Program-made: the position numbers and the translations under genes
Notes under the pieces: generated by a model
Seen by the model: only the letters and a program-made list of their open reading frames with translations
Told to the model about the DNA's origin: nothing
Databases searched by the model: none
Origin: Actinomycetes bacterium
Lineage (GTDB): Bacteria > Actinomycetota > Acidimicrobiia > Acidimicrobiales > RAAP-2
Length of the DNA stretch: 36,374 nucleotides
Assembly (NCBI GenBank): GCA_021822565.1
Contig: JAKAQM010000014.1
Location: 1 to 36,374, forward strand
Direction: 5' to 3'
Shown: positions 12,235 to 18,845 of the stretch, in pieces
How positions within the stretch are numbered: position 1 is the first letter of the stretch
Layout: every line of letters begins with the position of its first letter

Positions 12235-12270
12235 GGAAGCCACGGGCAATAGGGAAGCCCCGTGGAGTGA
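12217..12270 (+). repeat. 18-base tandem repeat spanning the gcvPB stop codon
   Basis: GGAAGCCCTGGGCAATAG is followed by a copy with two changes and a third, decayed copy. The TAG at the end of copy 1 is the gcvPB stop. A further related fragment (GGGGCAATAAGG) occurs at about 12280-12290. Confidence 0.85.
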
Positions 12271-12324
12271 AAACGCTCGGGGCAATAAGGACTTCCGGCC
12301 CTGGTTCGGTCGCGGGACGAAACT

Positions 12325-12330
12325 TACATT
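12325..12330 (+). promoter_or_regulatory. -10 box TACATT before the small ORF at 12337
   Basis: TACATT, six bases, then GTG. Both hexamer and spacing equal those in front of the BFN gene at 352-363. Confidence 0.4.
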
Positions 12331-12332
12331 GG

Positions 12333-12387
12333 CTGAGTGGATTGCCTCAGGGGAGCGCCCGACGAGCCGGCGTACTCGCCGTCGGGC
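12333..12387 (+). other. Two adjacent inverted repeats at the start of the small ORF
   Basis: CTGAG (12333-12337) pairs with CTCAG (12346-12350), and GCCCGACG (12357-12364) pairs with CGTCGGGC (12380-12387). The first overlaps the GTG start, so if transcribed it could hide the initiation codon; the second is an eight-pair stem with a 15-base loop. Confidence 0.5.
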
Positions 12388-12687
12388 GATCAGGCGGTCG
12401 CCATCGTGGGTGCCGTGGCCGACCCGCAGACCGGCGTTGAGTCGGCGGTCTCCGTGGAACGGGGAGTCGACCTGGACGCGATCCTCGGCGGGCCATCGCC
12501 CGTCGGAGCTACGCCACGCGCACAGGCACGCCCGGAGGGTGGTGGGTCCACCAGCAGTGACCCCCTCATCGCAGCGGTGCAGCGCCGGCTCGCAGCACGA
12601 GGTAGGCCGGTGGCCCTGCTCGCCAGCCTGAGCCCACGAGCTGCGGAGGGACCTTCGCCCCTGGGCGGGCACGACGGTGGCAAGTAG
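12337..12687 (+). CDS. Small hypothetical protein, possibly leaderless
   Basis: A 116-residue ORF starting at GTG right after an in-frame TGA. I do not recognise it. It has a middle part with VAIVGAVADPQTGVESAVSV and DLDAILGGPSPVGA, then a basic helix SDPLIAAVQRRLAARGRP, and a Gly/Pro-rich end. Third codon positions are mostly G or C, as in real genes here, though this weakens towards the end. Support for reality is the TACATT box exactly six bases upstream. Against it stand the lack of a recognisable domain and of a ribosome site. It lies in the 542-base space between gcvPB and tatA, which otherwise holds only repeats and hairpins. Confidence 0.4.
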   Translation: MDCLRGAPDEPAYSPSGDQAVAIVGAVADPQTGVESAVSVERGVDLDAILGGPSPVGATPRAQARPEGGGSTSSDPLIAAVQRRLAARGRPVALLASLSPRAAEGPSPLGGHDGGK

Positions 12688-12776
12688 CCTCGACGGTGGG
12701 CGGTTACGGCGCACGTGACCGCTTCGATCAGGCCGGTGGCACGTGAAGGTGCGCCCGGAAGGTATGGAGGTTCGCG

Positions 12777-12974
12777 ATGCTGGCAGACATCTTCGGCATG
12801 GACGGCGTGTTGGTGGTGATCGTCATCCTGGCGGTGCTCTTCGGGGCATCGGCCATTCCAAAGCTGGCGCGGAACCTCGGATCGGCGCGAAGCGAGTTCG
12901 AGAAGGGCCTGAAGGAGTCCGCCGCGTCGAAGGAGACTGACGGGAGCTCCACGCATCCGCCGACCGGCGCCTGA
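12777..12974 (+). CDS. tatA: Sec-independent translocase subunit TatA/E family
   Basis: A 65-residue protein with one transmembrane helix (VLVVIVILAVLFGASAIP, about residues 11-28), a glycine-alanine hinge, the amphipathic helix KLARNLGSARSEFEKGLKES and a polar tail. This is the TatA/TatE plan: an F-G-like hinge followed by a membrane-surface helix that forms the pore for folded proteins. GGAGG lies seven to eight bases before the ATG. No tatB or tatC is present, so partners are unlinked. A 181-base gap with a palindrome separates it from the hydrogenase-like operon. It is shorter than many TatA proteins, but not outside the family range. Confidence 0.9.
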   Translation: MLADIFGMDGVLVVIVILAVLFGASAIPKLARNLGSARSEFEKGLKESAASKETDGSSTHPPTGA

Positions 12975-13100
12975 CTCGCACCTTCGCCAGACCGCCGGCA
13001 GCCACGGGCCGCCGGACGCACCCTGGCGGTGAGCCGATGCGGTAACCTCTGACCCGCCAGATGAGTCCCTGGTGGGCCGGAGGGCCCGAACTGCTCGCGT

Positions 13101-13115
13101 GGGATGCAGCATCCC
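13101..13115. promoter_or_regulatory. Perfect 7-1-7 palindrome upstream of the hyf-like operon
   Basis: GGGATGC and GCATCCC flank a single A. The site is 40 bases before the TTG start of hyfC and 52 bases after a possible -10 box TAACCT (13043-13048). Its tight symmetry suits a dimeric regulator better than an RNA hairpin. Confidence 0.45.
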
Positions 13116-13155
13116 TTGCGGGCTAATGGCCTCTACGCGATCGCGTGGAGGACCA

Positions 13156-14136
13156 TTGACCTTGGGGCTTGCTGTCGTCGTTGCTGTCGTCGTGCCGAAG
13201 GCCGTACAGGCGCTTCAGGTGCTGACGATCCTCGTCGGCGCCCCGCTGGTGAGCGGGGTGATCTCGCACGCAGAAGCGCGTCTGCAGGGACGGCGCGGCC
13301 CTAGGATCCTGCAGCCCTACTACGACCTCGCCAAGCTCTTCCGCAAGGAGACGCTGGTCACCGATCAGTCGAGCTGGGTCTTCCTGGCTGCGCCGGTCGT
13401 GGCGTTCAGCTGCTACCTGATCGTGCCGCTGCTCATCCCGGTCCTCACGACCTACCCCCTGCCCCTCGGCTACATGGGCGACATCCTCGGCGGCGGCTTC
13501 GTGCTGGCGCTCGGCGGGTTCTCCGTCGCCCTGGCGGCCGCCGAGTCCGGGGCGCCGTACGCACAGCTCGGCTCCAGCAGGGCGATGACGTTCGGCGCGT
13601 TGGTCGAGCCGACGATCCTGTTCGTCGTCTTCGTGGTGGGCCTGATCACCAGCACCGATCTTCCCTACGCGCTCGCCGGTGCGGTCCGATCGTCCTCGGA
13701 GATCGTTCGGCCCGGGCACGTGCTGGCCGCGGTCGCCTTCTTCCTCGTGGTGCTCGTGGACACCGGGCGGATCCCCGTGGAGACCCATACCGGGACGATC
13801 GAGCTCGGCATGATCGACGAGGCGCGCACCCTCGAGCACTCGGGGCCCGCCCTCGCGTTGTTGCAGTGGGGGTCGGCGATGAAGCAGCTGATCCTCTACA
13901 CGATCCTCATCAACGTGTTCGTCGCGCCCTTCGGCCTCTCCTCGAACGGCGCGCCAGGGTCGGTCGTCGGGGCGATGGCCGCGCTCCTCGGCAAAGCCAT
14001 GCTGCTCGGGCTCATCTTCGCGGTGATCGACAACCTCTTCTCCAAGCTGCGGCTGTTCAAGATCCCCGAGTTCCTGGCAGCCGCATTCGGCATCGCGGTG
14101 CTCGCCGTGGTGGTCTTCTACGTGGGTCCCGCGTGA
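13156..14136 (+). CDS. hyfC: HyfC/HycD-like membrane subunit (NuoH family)
   Basis: About 326 residues with eight hydrophobic spans. The NuoH-type signature loop is clear: RLQGRRGPRILQPYYDLAKL followed by FRKE, and later DTGRIPVETHTGTIELGMID, DEARTLEHSGPALALLQWG and SKLRLFKIPEFL. In complex I and group 4 hydrogenases this subunit joins the peripheral arm to the membrane arm. The TTG at 13156 is chosen because GGAGG lies four bases upstream and the protein then begins with its first helix; an ATG at 13126 is in frame but has no ribosome site. The stop shares one base with the hyfE ATG. It opens a seven-gene operon. Confidence 0.88.
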   Translation: MTLGLAVVVAVVVPKAVQALQVLTILVGAPLVSGVISHAEARLQGRRGPRILQPYYDLAKLFRKETLVTDQSSWVFLAAPVVAFSCYLIVPLLIPVLTTYPLPLGYMGDILGGGFVLALGGFSVALAAAESGAPYAQLGSSRAMTFGALVEPTILFVVFVVGLITSTDLPYALAGAVRSSSEIVRPGHVLAAVAFFLVVLVDTGRIPVETHTGTIELGMIDEARTLEHSGPALALLQWGSAMKQLILYTILINVFVAPFGLSSNGAPGSVVGAMAALLGKAMLLGLIFAVIDNLFSKLRLFKIPEFLAAAFGIAVLAVVVFYVGPA

Positions 14137-14804
14137 TGCCCGCCCACGTCCCCTCCACCACCGCGGGCGTCGAGGACGTCGTCGCGGTGCTCGTGCTGCT
14201 CACGGAGTTCGCCATGCTCCGGGGTCCGCTCCTGCGCTCCCAGGTGCGCCTGTACGCGTTCCAGTCGCTCGCGGTGAGCGTGCTCGCGGTCGTCGTGGCC
14301 GCGACCAGGCACGTGGCCGACATCTACGCGCTCGCCGGGCTCTCCTTCGCCTTGAAGGTGGTGATCGTCCCGGCGGTCATGATGCGGCTGCTCCGCGACG
14401 TCGACGTGGACCTCGCCGGCAGCCCGAAGCTGGGCGTGGCCAGCTCCATGCTGGTGGCGCTCGCGGTGTCGGTCTTCGGGTTCTTCGCCGTCGGGTCGCT
14501 CCACGTCCACTCCTCGCTCCTGCCGACGACGACGTTGGCGGTCGCGTTCGCGGTGGTGCTGGTCGCCTTCGTGCTGATCGTGCTGCGCTCCGACGTGGTC
14601 TCCCAGGCGATGGGGTTCTTCTCGCTCGAGAACGGCGTGTCGATCGCGAGCCTGGTGATCGCGGCGGGGCTGCCGCTCGTCGTCGAGATGACGTTCCTCT
14701 TCGACCTCCTCGTCGCGGTGGTGGCCTTCGGGATCATCATCCGCGTCCATCACGGCCGATCGGGGACCCTGTCCACCGAAGAGCTCGACAGGCTGCGCGG
14801 GTAG
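14136..14804 (+). CDS. hyfE: HyfE-like membrane subunit (NuoK-related)
   Basis: A 222-residue membrane protein with six or seven helices. It shows LLTEFAMLRGPLLRSQVRLY near the N-terminus, LKVVIVPAVMMRLLRDVDVD, and the central SDVVSQAMGFFSLENGVSIA segment, which resembles the NuoK/HyfE core with a membrane glutamate. It ends in a short cytoplasmic tail (STEELDRLRG), also usual for HyfE. HyfE proteins occur in hydrogenase-4 and related complexes, between the NuoH-like and NuoL-like subunits. The gene overlaps hyfC by one base and is eight bases from hyfF, where AGGAGGGGAG forms a strong ribosome site. Confidence 0.88.
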   Translation: MPAHVPSTTAGVEDVVAVLVLLTEFAMLRGPLLRSQVRLYAFQSLAVSVLAVVVAATRHVADIYALAGLSFALKVVIVPAVMMRLLRDVDVDLAGSPKLGVASSMLVALAVSVFGFFAVGSLHVHSSLLPTTTLAVAFAVVLVAFVLIVLRSDVVSQAMGFFSLENGVSIASLVIAAGLPLVVEMTFLFDLLVAVVAFGIIIRVHHGRSGTLSTEELDRLRG

Positions 14805-14812
14805 GAGGGGAG

Positions 14813-16387
14813 ATGGGTGCCCTTCTGGTCGCGCTGCTCGCCTTCCCGCTCGGTGTGGGCGTGGTCTCCTACGTGGTGCCGGTACGGGTCGCGAAGGTCC
14901 TTGCGCCCGTGTCAGGTGCGATCGCGTTCGCCCTCTCGGTCGCCCTCGTGCCGGCGGTGCTCGCGCACGGGCACATCACCGCGGGAAGCGAGCTGCGCGT
15001 GGACTCGTTGTCCGTGGTCTTTCTCATCGCCACCTCCTTCCTCTACGTCGCCACGGGGGTCTTCTCGGCGGGGTACCTGCATCTGGACCGCGGTCGGTCG
15101 GGCGCCCGCTACGGCCGGCGGTTCTATGCAGGGATGAACGTCTTCTGCTGGGCGATGCTCGCGGCTCCTCTCGTGAGCGGCCTCGCGCTCTTGTGGGTCG
15201 CGATCGAGGTGACGACGGTGGTCTCCGCGCTACTCGTCGCGATCGACGACACCGACACTGCGACCGAGGCTGCCTGGAAGTACGTGCTCATCGCCTCGAT
15301 GGGCCTCGGCATCAGCCTGCTCGCGACCATCGTGCTCTACTACGCGGGGACCTCGGTCTTCGGGGCGGGCTACGAGCTCTCCTACGCGAAGATGCTCGCA
15401 GCAGGCCACCACCTCCCCCCTGAGGTGCTGCGGCTGGCGTTCGTCCTTGCGGTCCTCGGCTACGGCACGAAGATGGGCCTCGTACCGGTGCACACGTGGC
15501 TGCCCGACGCGCACTCCGAAGCCCCGACCCCGGTCTCCGCGTTGCTCTCGGGGGCGCTCCTGGCGACCAGCTTCTACGCGATCCTCCGCTTCTACCAGAT
15601 CACGACCGCGGCCATCGGCTCCACCTTCCCCCGCAACGTGCTGCTGGTCTTCGGCCTCGCCTCCCTCCTGCTCGCGGCGCTGTACCTGCTCCGCCAGCGC
15701 GACATCAAGCGCATGCTCGCCTACTCGAGCATCGAGCACATGGGCATCCTCGCCATCGGCATGAGCTTCGGCGTCACGCTCGCGTTCATCGGCGTCCTCC
15801 TCCACGTCCTCGCGCACGCCGCGGCGAAGGGGACCGCCTTCTTCGGCGCCGGCTCGGTCGTGAGGAAGTTCGGCACCAAGGACATGACGCTGCTCCGCGG
15901 AGGGGTGGGCGCGCTGCCCTGGAGCGGCTCCATGCTCGTCGCCGCGGTGCTCGCGCTCTCCGCCATGCCGCCGTTCGGTCTGTTCAGGAGCGAGTTCCTC
16001 ATCGTCTCGGGCGGGCTGTCCGACCCTCGCTACGGCGTCGCCGCGGTTCTCGTCGTGCTCGTCATGCTCGCCTTCGTGGGCCTCGCCTGGTCGACCACGC
16101 AGACCATGCTCACGAGCGGGCCCGCGGACGCCGCGCTCGAGGCCGTCCCGGACGCTGCACTCCAGGCCAACCCGGACTTTGCGCTCCAGGCCAACCCGGA
16201 CGCCGCGCTCCAGGCCAACCCGGACGCCGCGGCGTCGCCGCATCGAGTGACCAAGGGCGAGGTGAGCCCGTGGATCGTGCTCGCCATGGCGCTCGGCATC
16301 GCGGCGCTGGTGCTCCTGGGAGTCCACCTGCCTGCGGACCTGAGCAGGCTGCTCGACCATGCGGCGCACGAGCTGAGGGCACCATGA
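14813..16387 (+). CDS. hyfF: HyfF-like proton-channel subunit (NuoL/M/N family)
   Basis: A 524-residue antiporter-like subunit with about 14 helices. Residues expected for proton transfer are kept: the glutamate in LLWVAIEVTTVVSALL, the lysine in GYGTKMGLVPVHTWLPDAHS followed by EAPTPVSALLSG, and the lysine in LAHAAAKGTAFFGAG. LLAYSSIEHMGILA-type sequence RMLAYSSIEHMGILAIGM is also typical. Between two late helices (about residues 439-473) lies a tandem repeat of eight residues, D-A-A-L-Q-A-N-P, four times, which most likely lengthens a loop. The ATG follows a good ribosome site, and the stop overlaps hyfG by four bases. It presumably moves protons or another cation. Confidence 0.9.
   Translation: MGALLVALLAFPLGVGVVSYVVPVRVAKVLAPVSGAIAFALSVALVPAVLAHGHITAGSELRVDSLSVVFLIATSFLYVATGVFSAGYLHLDRGRSGARYGRRFYAGMNVFCWAMLAAPLVSGLALLWVAIEVTTVVSALLVAIDDTDTATEAAWKYVLIASMGLGISLLATIVLYYAGTSVFGAGYELSYAKMLAAGHHLPPEVLRLAFVLAVLGYGTKMGLVPVHTWLPDAHSEAPTPVSALLSGALLATSFYAILRFYQITTAAIGSTFPRNVLLVFGLASLLLAALYLLRQRDIKRMLAYSSIEHMGILAIGMSFGVTLAFIGVLLHVLAHAAAKGTAFFGAGSVVRKFGTKDMTLLRGGVGALPWSGSMLVAAVLALSAMPPFGLFRSEFLIVSGGLSDPRYGVAAVLVVLVMLAFVGLAWSTTQTMLTSGPADAALEAVPDAALQANPDFALQANPDAALQANPDAAASPHRVTKGEVSPWIVLAMALGIAALVLLGVHLPADLSRLLDHAAHELRAP
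16127..16231 (+). repeat. 24-base tandem repeat inside hyfF
   Basis: Four full units (16127-16150, 16151-16174, 16175-16198, 16199-16222) and nine bases of a fifth. They code for D-[AF]-A-L-[EQ]-A-[VN]-P. Copies 2-4 differ by one to a few bases; copy 1 is the most diverged. Confidence 0.95.
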
Positions 16388-17994
16388 GAGACGCCACGAG
16401 GATGCTGTGGTCACCGGCGCACGTGCAGGGAGCGGACGCAGAGGAGGCGGGGGGGGTCGCGGCCTTCCCCTCCACGCGCCAGCGCGTGGCCGACGGCGCG
16501 CGCTTCTGCGGGCTCTTCGAGGCCTCCCGGGACGAGGCCTCCCGGGTCGAGGGATCCCCGGTCGAGGGCTCGCCGCTCGAGGGCTCCCCGGTCGAGGGCT
16601 CCCGGGAGGCCGGTGCAGCGGCGCTGCTCTCGGTCGTGTCCACAAAAGGCGCGCTGTTGGTGGAGGAGCTGAGGCTCGACGTGAGGAAGGCGCAGAGCTA
16701 CGAGTCGCTCACCCCGGCGATCCCGGCCGCGGGCTGGTACGAGCGGCGTCTGCGCGACCTGTTCGGGATCGAGCCGCTGGGCCACCCCCGGCTCGACCCG
16801 CTCGCCTTCCCCGTGCCCGCAGGCAGCGCCGCGCCGCGGGGGGAGGGAGGCGACCCCACGCTGCCGATGACCCCGGACCTGACTCCCCTGCCCGCGCACG
16901 TCCAGGGGGAGGGGGTGTTCACCCTTCCCTACGGCCCGGTCCGCTCGGGCGTCTTCGAAGCCGTAGAGGTGCTGATCGAGACCTCCGGCGAGGACATCGC
17001 CCACCTTCGCACGCGCATCTTCTACAAGCACCGGGGCATAGAGGCGCGCTTCTGCGGCCTCGACGTCGCCGACGGAGCGCTGCTCGCCGAGCGCGTGGAG
17101 GGCGTGGCGTCCGTGGCGCACGCGGTTGCGTTCAGCCAGGCGATCGAGCAGATCGGTGGCATCATCGTGCCGTTCGAGGCGCAGCTGGTCCGCGTGGTGC
17201 ACGCCGAGCTCGAGCGCGTGGCGAACCACCTGGACACCATGGTCCGCCACACCGAGGCGGCGGGACAGGCGGTGGCCTACGCCGTGCTCTCCCACCACAA
17301 GGAGCGCGTGCAGCGGCTCCGTGCCCGCCTGTGCGGCAGCCGCTTCGGGAGGGGGGTGGTCGTGCCGGGCGGGGTGACCCGGCCGCTGCGGCTCCGCCCC
17401 TCGGAGGTGCTGGCGGCAGTCACCCCGCTCGAGCGGCAGATCGGTGAGGACATCCGACGCCTGATGGACACCCCGTCCTTCGTCGACCGGCTGCGCAAGA
17501 CCGGGGTCCTCGCCCAGGGTGACGCGCGCCGGTTCGCGGTCGTGGGCCCGGTCGGGAGGGCCTCGGGGCAGCCGGAGGACGTGCGCAGCAGCCGTCCCTA
17601 CGGCGCCTACCAGCGCCTGGGCCAGCGGATCGTGGAGGCCCACGACGAGGGCGACGCCCTCGCGCGCCAGCGTGTCCGCATCGCCGAGATCGCCGGCGCG
17701 TTCCATCTGGTGCGCCAGGCGGTCGACCTGCTCGACGAGCTCGGGGAGCCCCAGAGCTGGCGTGTGGGCGTCCCTTCGGTGACCGGACGGTCGATCGGGT
17801 GGGCGGAAGCGCCGCACGGCGAGCTGCTCTACCTCGTCGAGGCCGCCCAGGGGCGCCTGGTCCAGGTCACGCAGCGCTCCGCGTCGTTCCACAACCTCGC
17901 CGCGTACCCGGCGGCCTTCCCGAAGGACATCTTCACCGACGTGGCGTTCATCGAGGCGAGCTTCGGGCTCTCCATGGCGGGGGCGGCCGGCTGA
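16384..17994 (+). CDS. hyfG: HyfG-like large subunit (NuoC-NuoD fusion) lacking NiFe cysteines
   Basis: A 536-residue fusion. Residues about 80-150 are NuoC-like (GWYERRLRDLFGIEPLGHPR); the rest is NuoD/hydrogenase large-subunit-like, with TLPYGPVRSGVFEAVEVLIE, RIFYKHRGIEARF and RVANHLDTMVRH. In group 4 hydrogenases the first metal motif is E-R-V-C-G-I-C; here residues 236-242 read ERVEGVA, so both cysteines are gone. The C-terminal C-x-x-C is replaced by DVAFIEASFGLSMAGAAG. It therefore cannot hold a NiFe centre, and fits the class known as Ehr, energy-converting hydrogenase-related complexes. An N-terminal linker carries a 15-base repeat. It overlaps hyfF by four bases and the next gene by one. 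Confidence 0.88.
   Translation: MRDATRMLWSPAHVQGADAEEAGGVAAFPSTRQRVADGARFCGLFEASRDEASRVEGSPVEGSPLEGSPVEGSREAGAAALLSVVSTKGALLVEELRLDVRKAQSYESLTPAIPAAGWYERRLRDLFGIEPLGHPRLDPLAFPVPAGSAAPRGEGGDPTLPMTPDLTPLPAHVQGEGVFTLPYGPVRSGVFEAVEVLIETSGEDIAHLRTRIFYKHRGIEARFCGLDVADGALLAERVEGVASVAHAVAFSQAIEQIGGIIVPFEAQLVRVVHAELERVANHLDTMVRHTEAAGQAVAYAVLSHHKERVQRLRARLCGSRFGRGVVVPGGVTRPLRLRPSEVLAAVTPLERQIGEDIRRLMDTPSFVDRLRKTGVLAQGDARRFAVVGPVGRASGQPEDVRSSRPYGAYQRLGQRIVEAHDEGDALARQRVRIAEIAGAFHLVRQAVDLLDELGEPQSWRVGVPSVTGRSIGWAEAPHGELLYLVEAAQGRLVQVTQRSASFHNLAAYPAAFPKDIFTDVAFIEASFGLSMAGAAG
16516..16605 (+). repeat. 15-base tandem repeat inside hyfG linker
   Basis: Six consecutive 15-base units, the central ones close to GTCGAGGGCTCCCCG, code for five-residue repeats (F-E-A-S-R, D-E-A-S-R, V-E-G-S-P, V-E-G-S-P, L-E-G-S-P, V-E-G-S-R). 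They lie before the NuoC-like domain, where a flexible linker is tolerable. Confidence 0.9.
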
Positions 17995-18845
17995 TGCCCT
18001 GGATCCCGCGTGGTCTGCGACACGGCATCGTCACGAGCGGCTACCCGAGACGTCCCGACGGGTACGGTCCCGGCTTCTTCGGGCACGTCGAGGTCGCGTC
18101 CGTCCGCTCCGACGCCCCCGGGATGCCCGTCCGCTCCGACGCCACCGAGGCGCTCGCGGCGGCGGCGGCCGAGTGCCCCACCGGAGCGATCACGCTCGAC
18201 GGCGGCGTGGTTCGGCTTGACCGGGGCCGCTGCATCCTGTGCGGGCGGTGCGTGGCGCTCGCCCCGTCGACGTTCCGCGCCGACCCGGGCTTCGAGACCT
18301 CCGGCCTCGGACGGGCCGCGCTCGTGGTGCCCGCCACCGATGACGACGAGACGGCGTTGGCAGAGGCCCGGACGCGGCTCGCTGCCCGGGTCCGCGGGCT
18401 GCGCCGCTCGATCCACGTCCGCCACGTCGACGCCGGCTCGGACGGGGCAGAGGAGTGGGAGGTGGCGGCGCTGACCAACCCGGTCTACGACGTGCAGCGC
18501 CTCGGGGTCTTCTTCACCGCCAGCCCCAAGCACGCGGACGTGCTGCTCGTGACCGGCGTGGGCACGGCCGGCATGGAGGCCCCGCTCCGCCAGACCTACG
18601 ACCTCATGCCCGAGCCAAAGGTGGTGGTCGCCGCCGGGGTGGACGCCGCGAGCGGCGGCATGGTGCACGAGGGCTACGCCGCCCGCGGTGGCGTCGGGGG
18701 GCTCGTGCCCGTGGACGTGTACGTCCCAGGCTCCCCGCCGAGCCCCTTCGGCATCCTTCACGGCATCTTGGCGGCTGTGGGGATCCTCGGCTCGCGCCGG
18801 CACGTCGGCGCGGAGGCTCCCAAGGACGCGGCGGCCGCCCCATGA
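17994..18845 (+). CDS. Ferredoxin-like/NuoB-like fusion lacking proximal cluster ligands
   Basis: A 283-residue protein. Residues 1-100 resemble NuoI/HyfH ferredoxin but keep only one [4Fe-4S] ligand set: C61 (in ECPTGAI) and C80, C83, C86 (CILCGRC). Residues 138-265 are NuoB/HyfI-like: WEVAALTNPVYDVQRLGVFF, TASPKHADVLLVTGVGT, PEPKVVVAAG and PVDVYVPGSPPSPFGILHGI. The four NuoB cysteines that bind the N2-type cluster are replaced: D150 and E153 for the C-x-x-C, D217 for the third and S247 for the fourth. So the electron path next to the absent NiFe site is also missing. The gene is one base into the hyfG stop and overlaps hyfB by four. The fold assignment is firm; the function is open. Confidence 0.85.
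   Translation: MPWIPRGLRHGIVTSGYPRRPDGYGPGFFGHVEVASVRSDAPGMPVRSDATEALAAAAAECPTGAITLDGGVVRLDRGRCILCGRCVALAPSTFRADPGFETSGLGRAALVVPATDDDETALAEARTRLAARVRGLRRSIHVRHVDAGSDGAEEWEVAALTNPVYDVQRLGVFFTASPKHADVLLVTGVGTAGMEAPLRQTYDLMPEPKVVVAAGVDAASGGMVHEGYAARGGVGGLVPVDVYVPGSPPSPFGILHGILAAVGILGSRRHVGAEAPKDAAAAP

Noticed and set aside
9853-12714. Minus-strand open frame of 953 codons opposite gcvPA/gcvPB
   Set aside because: Antisense to clear glycine decarboxylase genes and composed of Arg/Pro/His-rich text without motifs.
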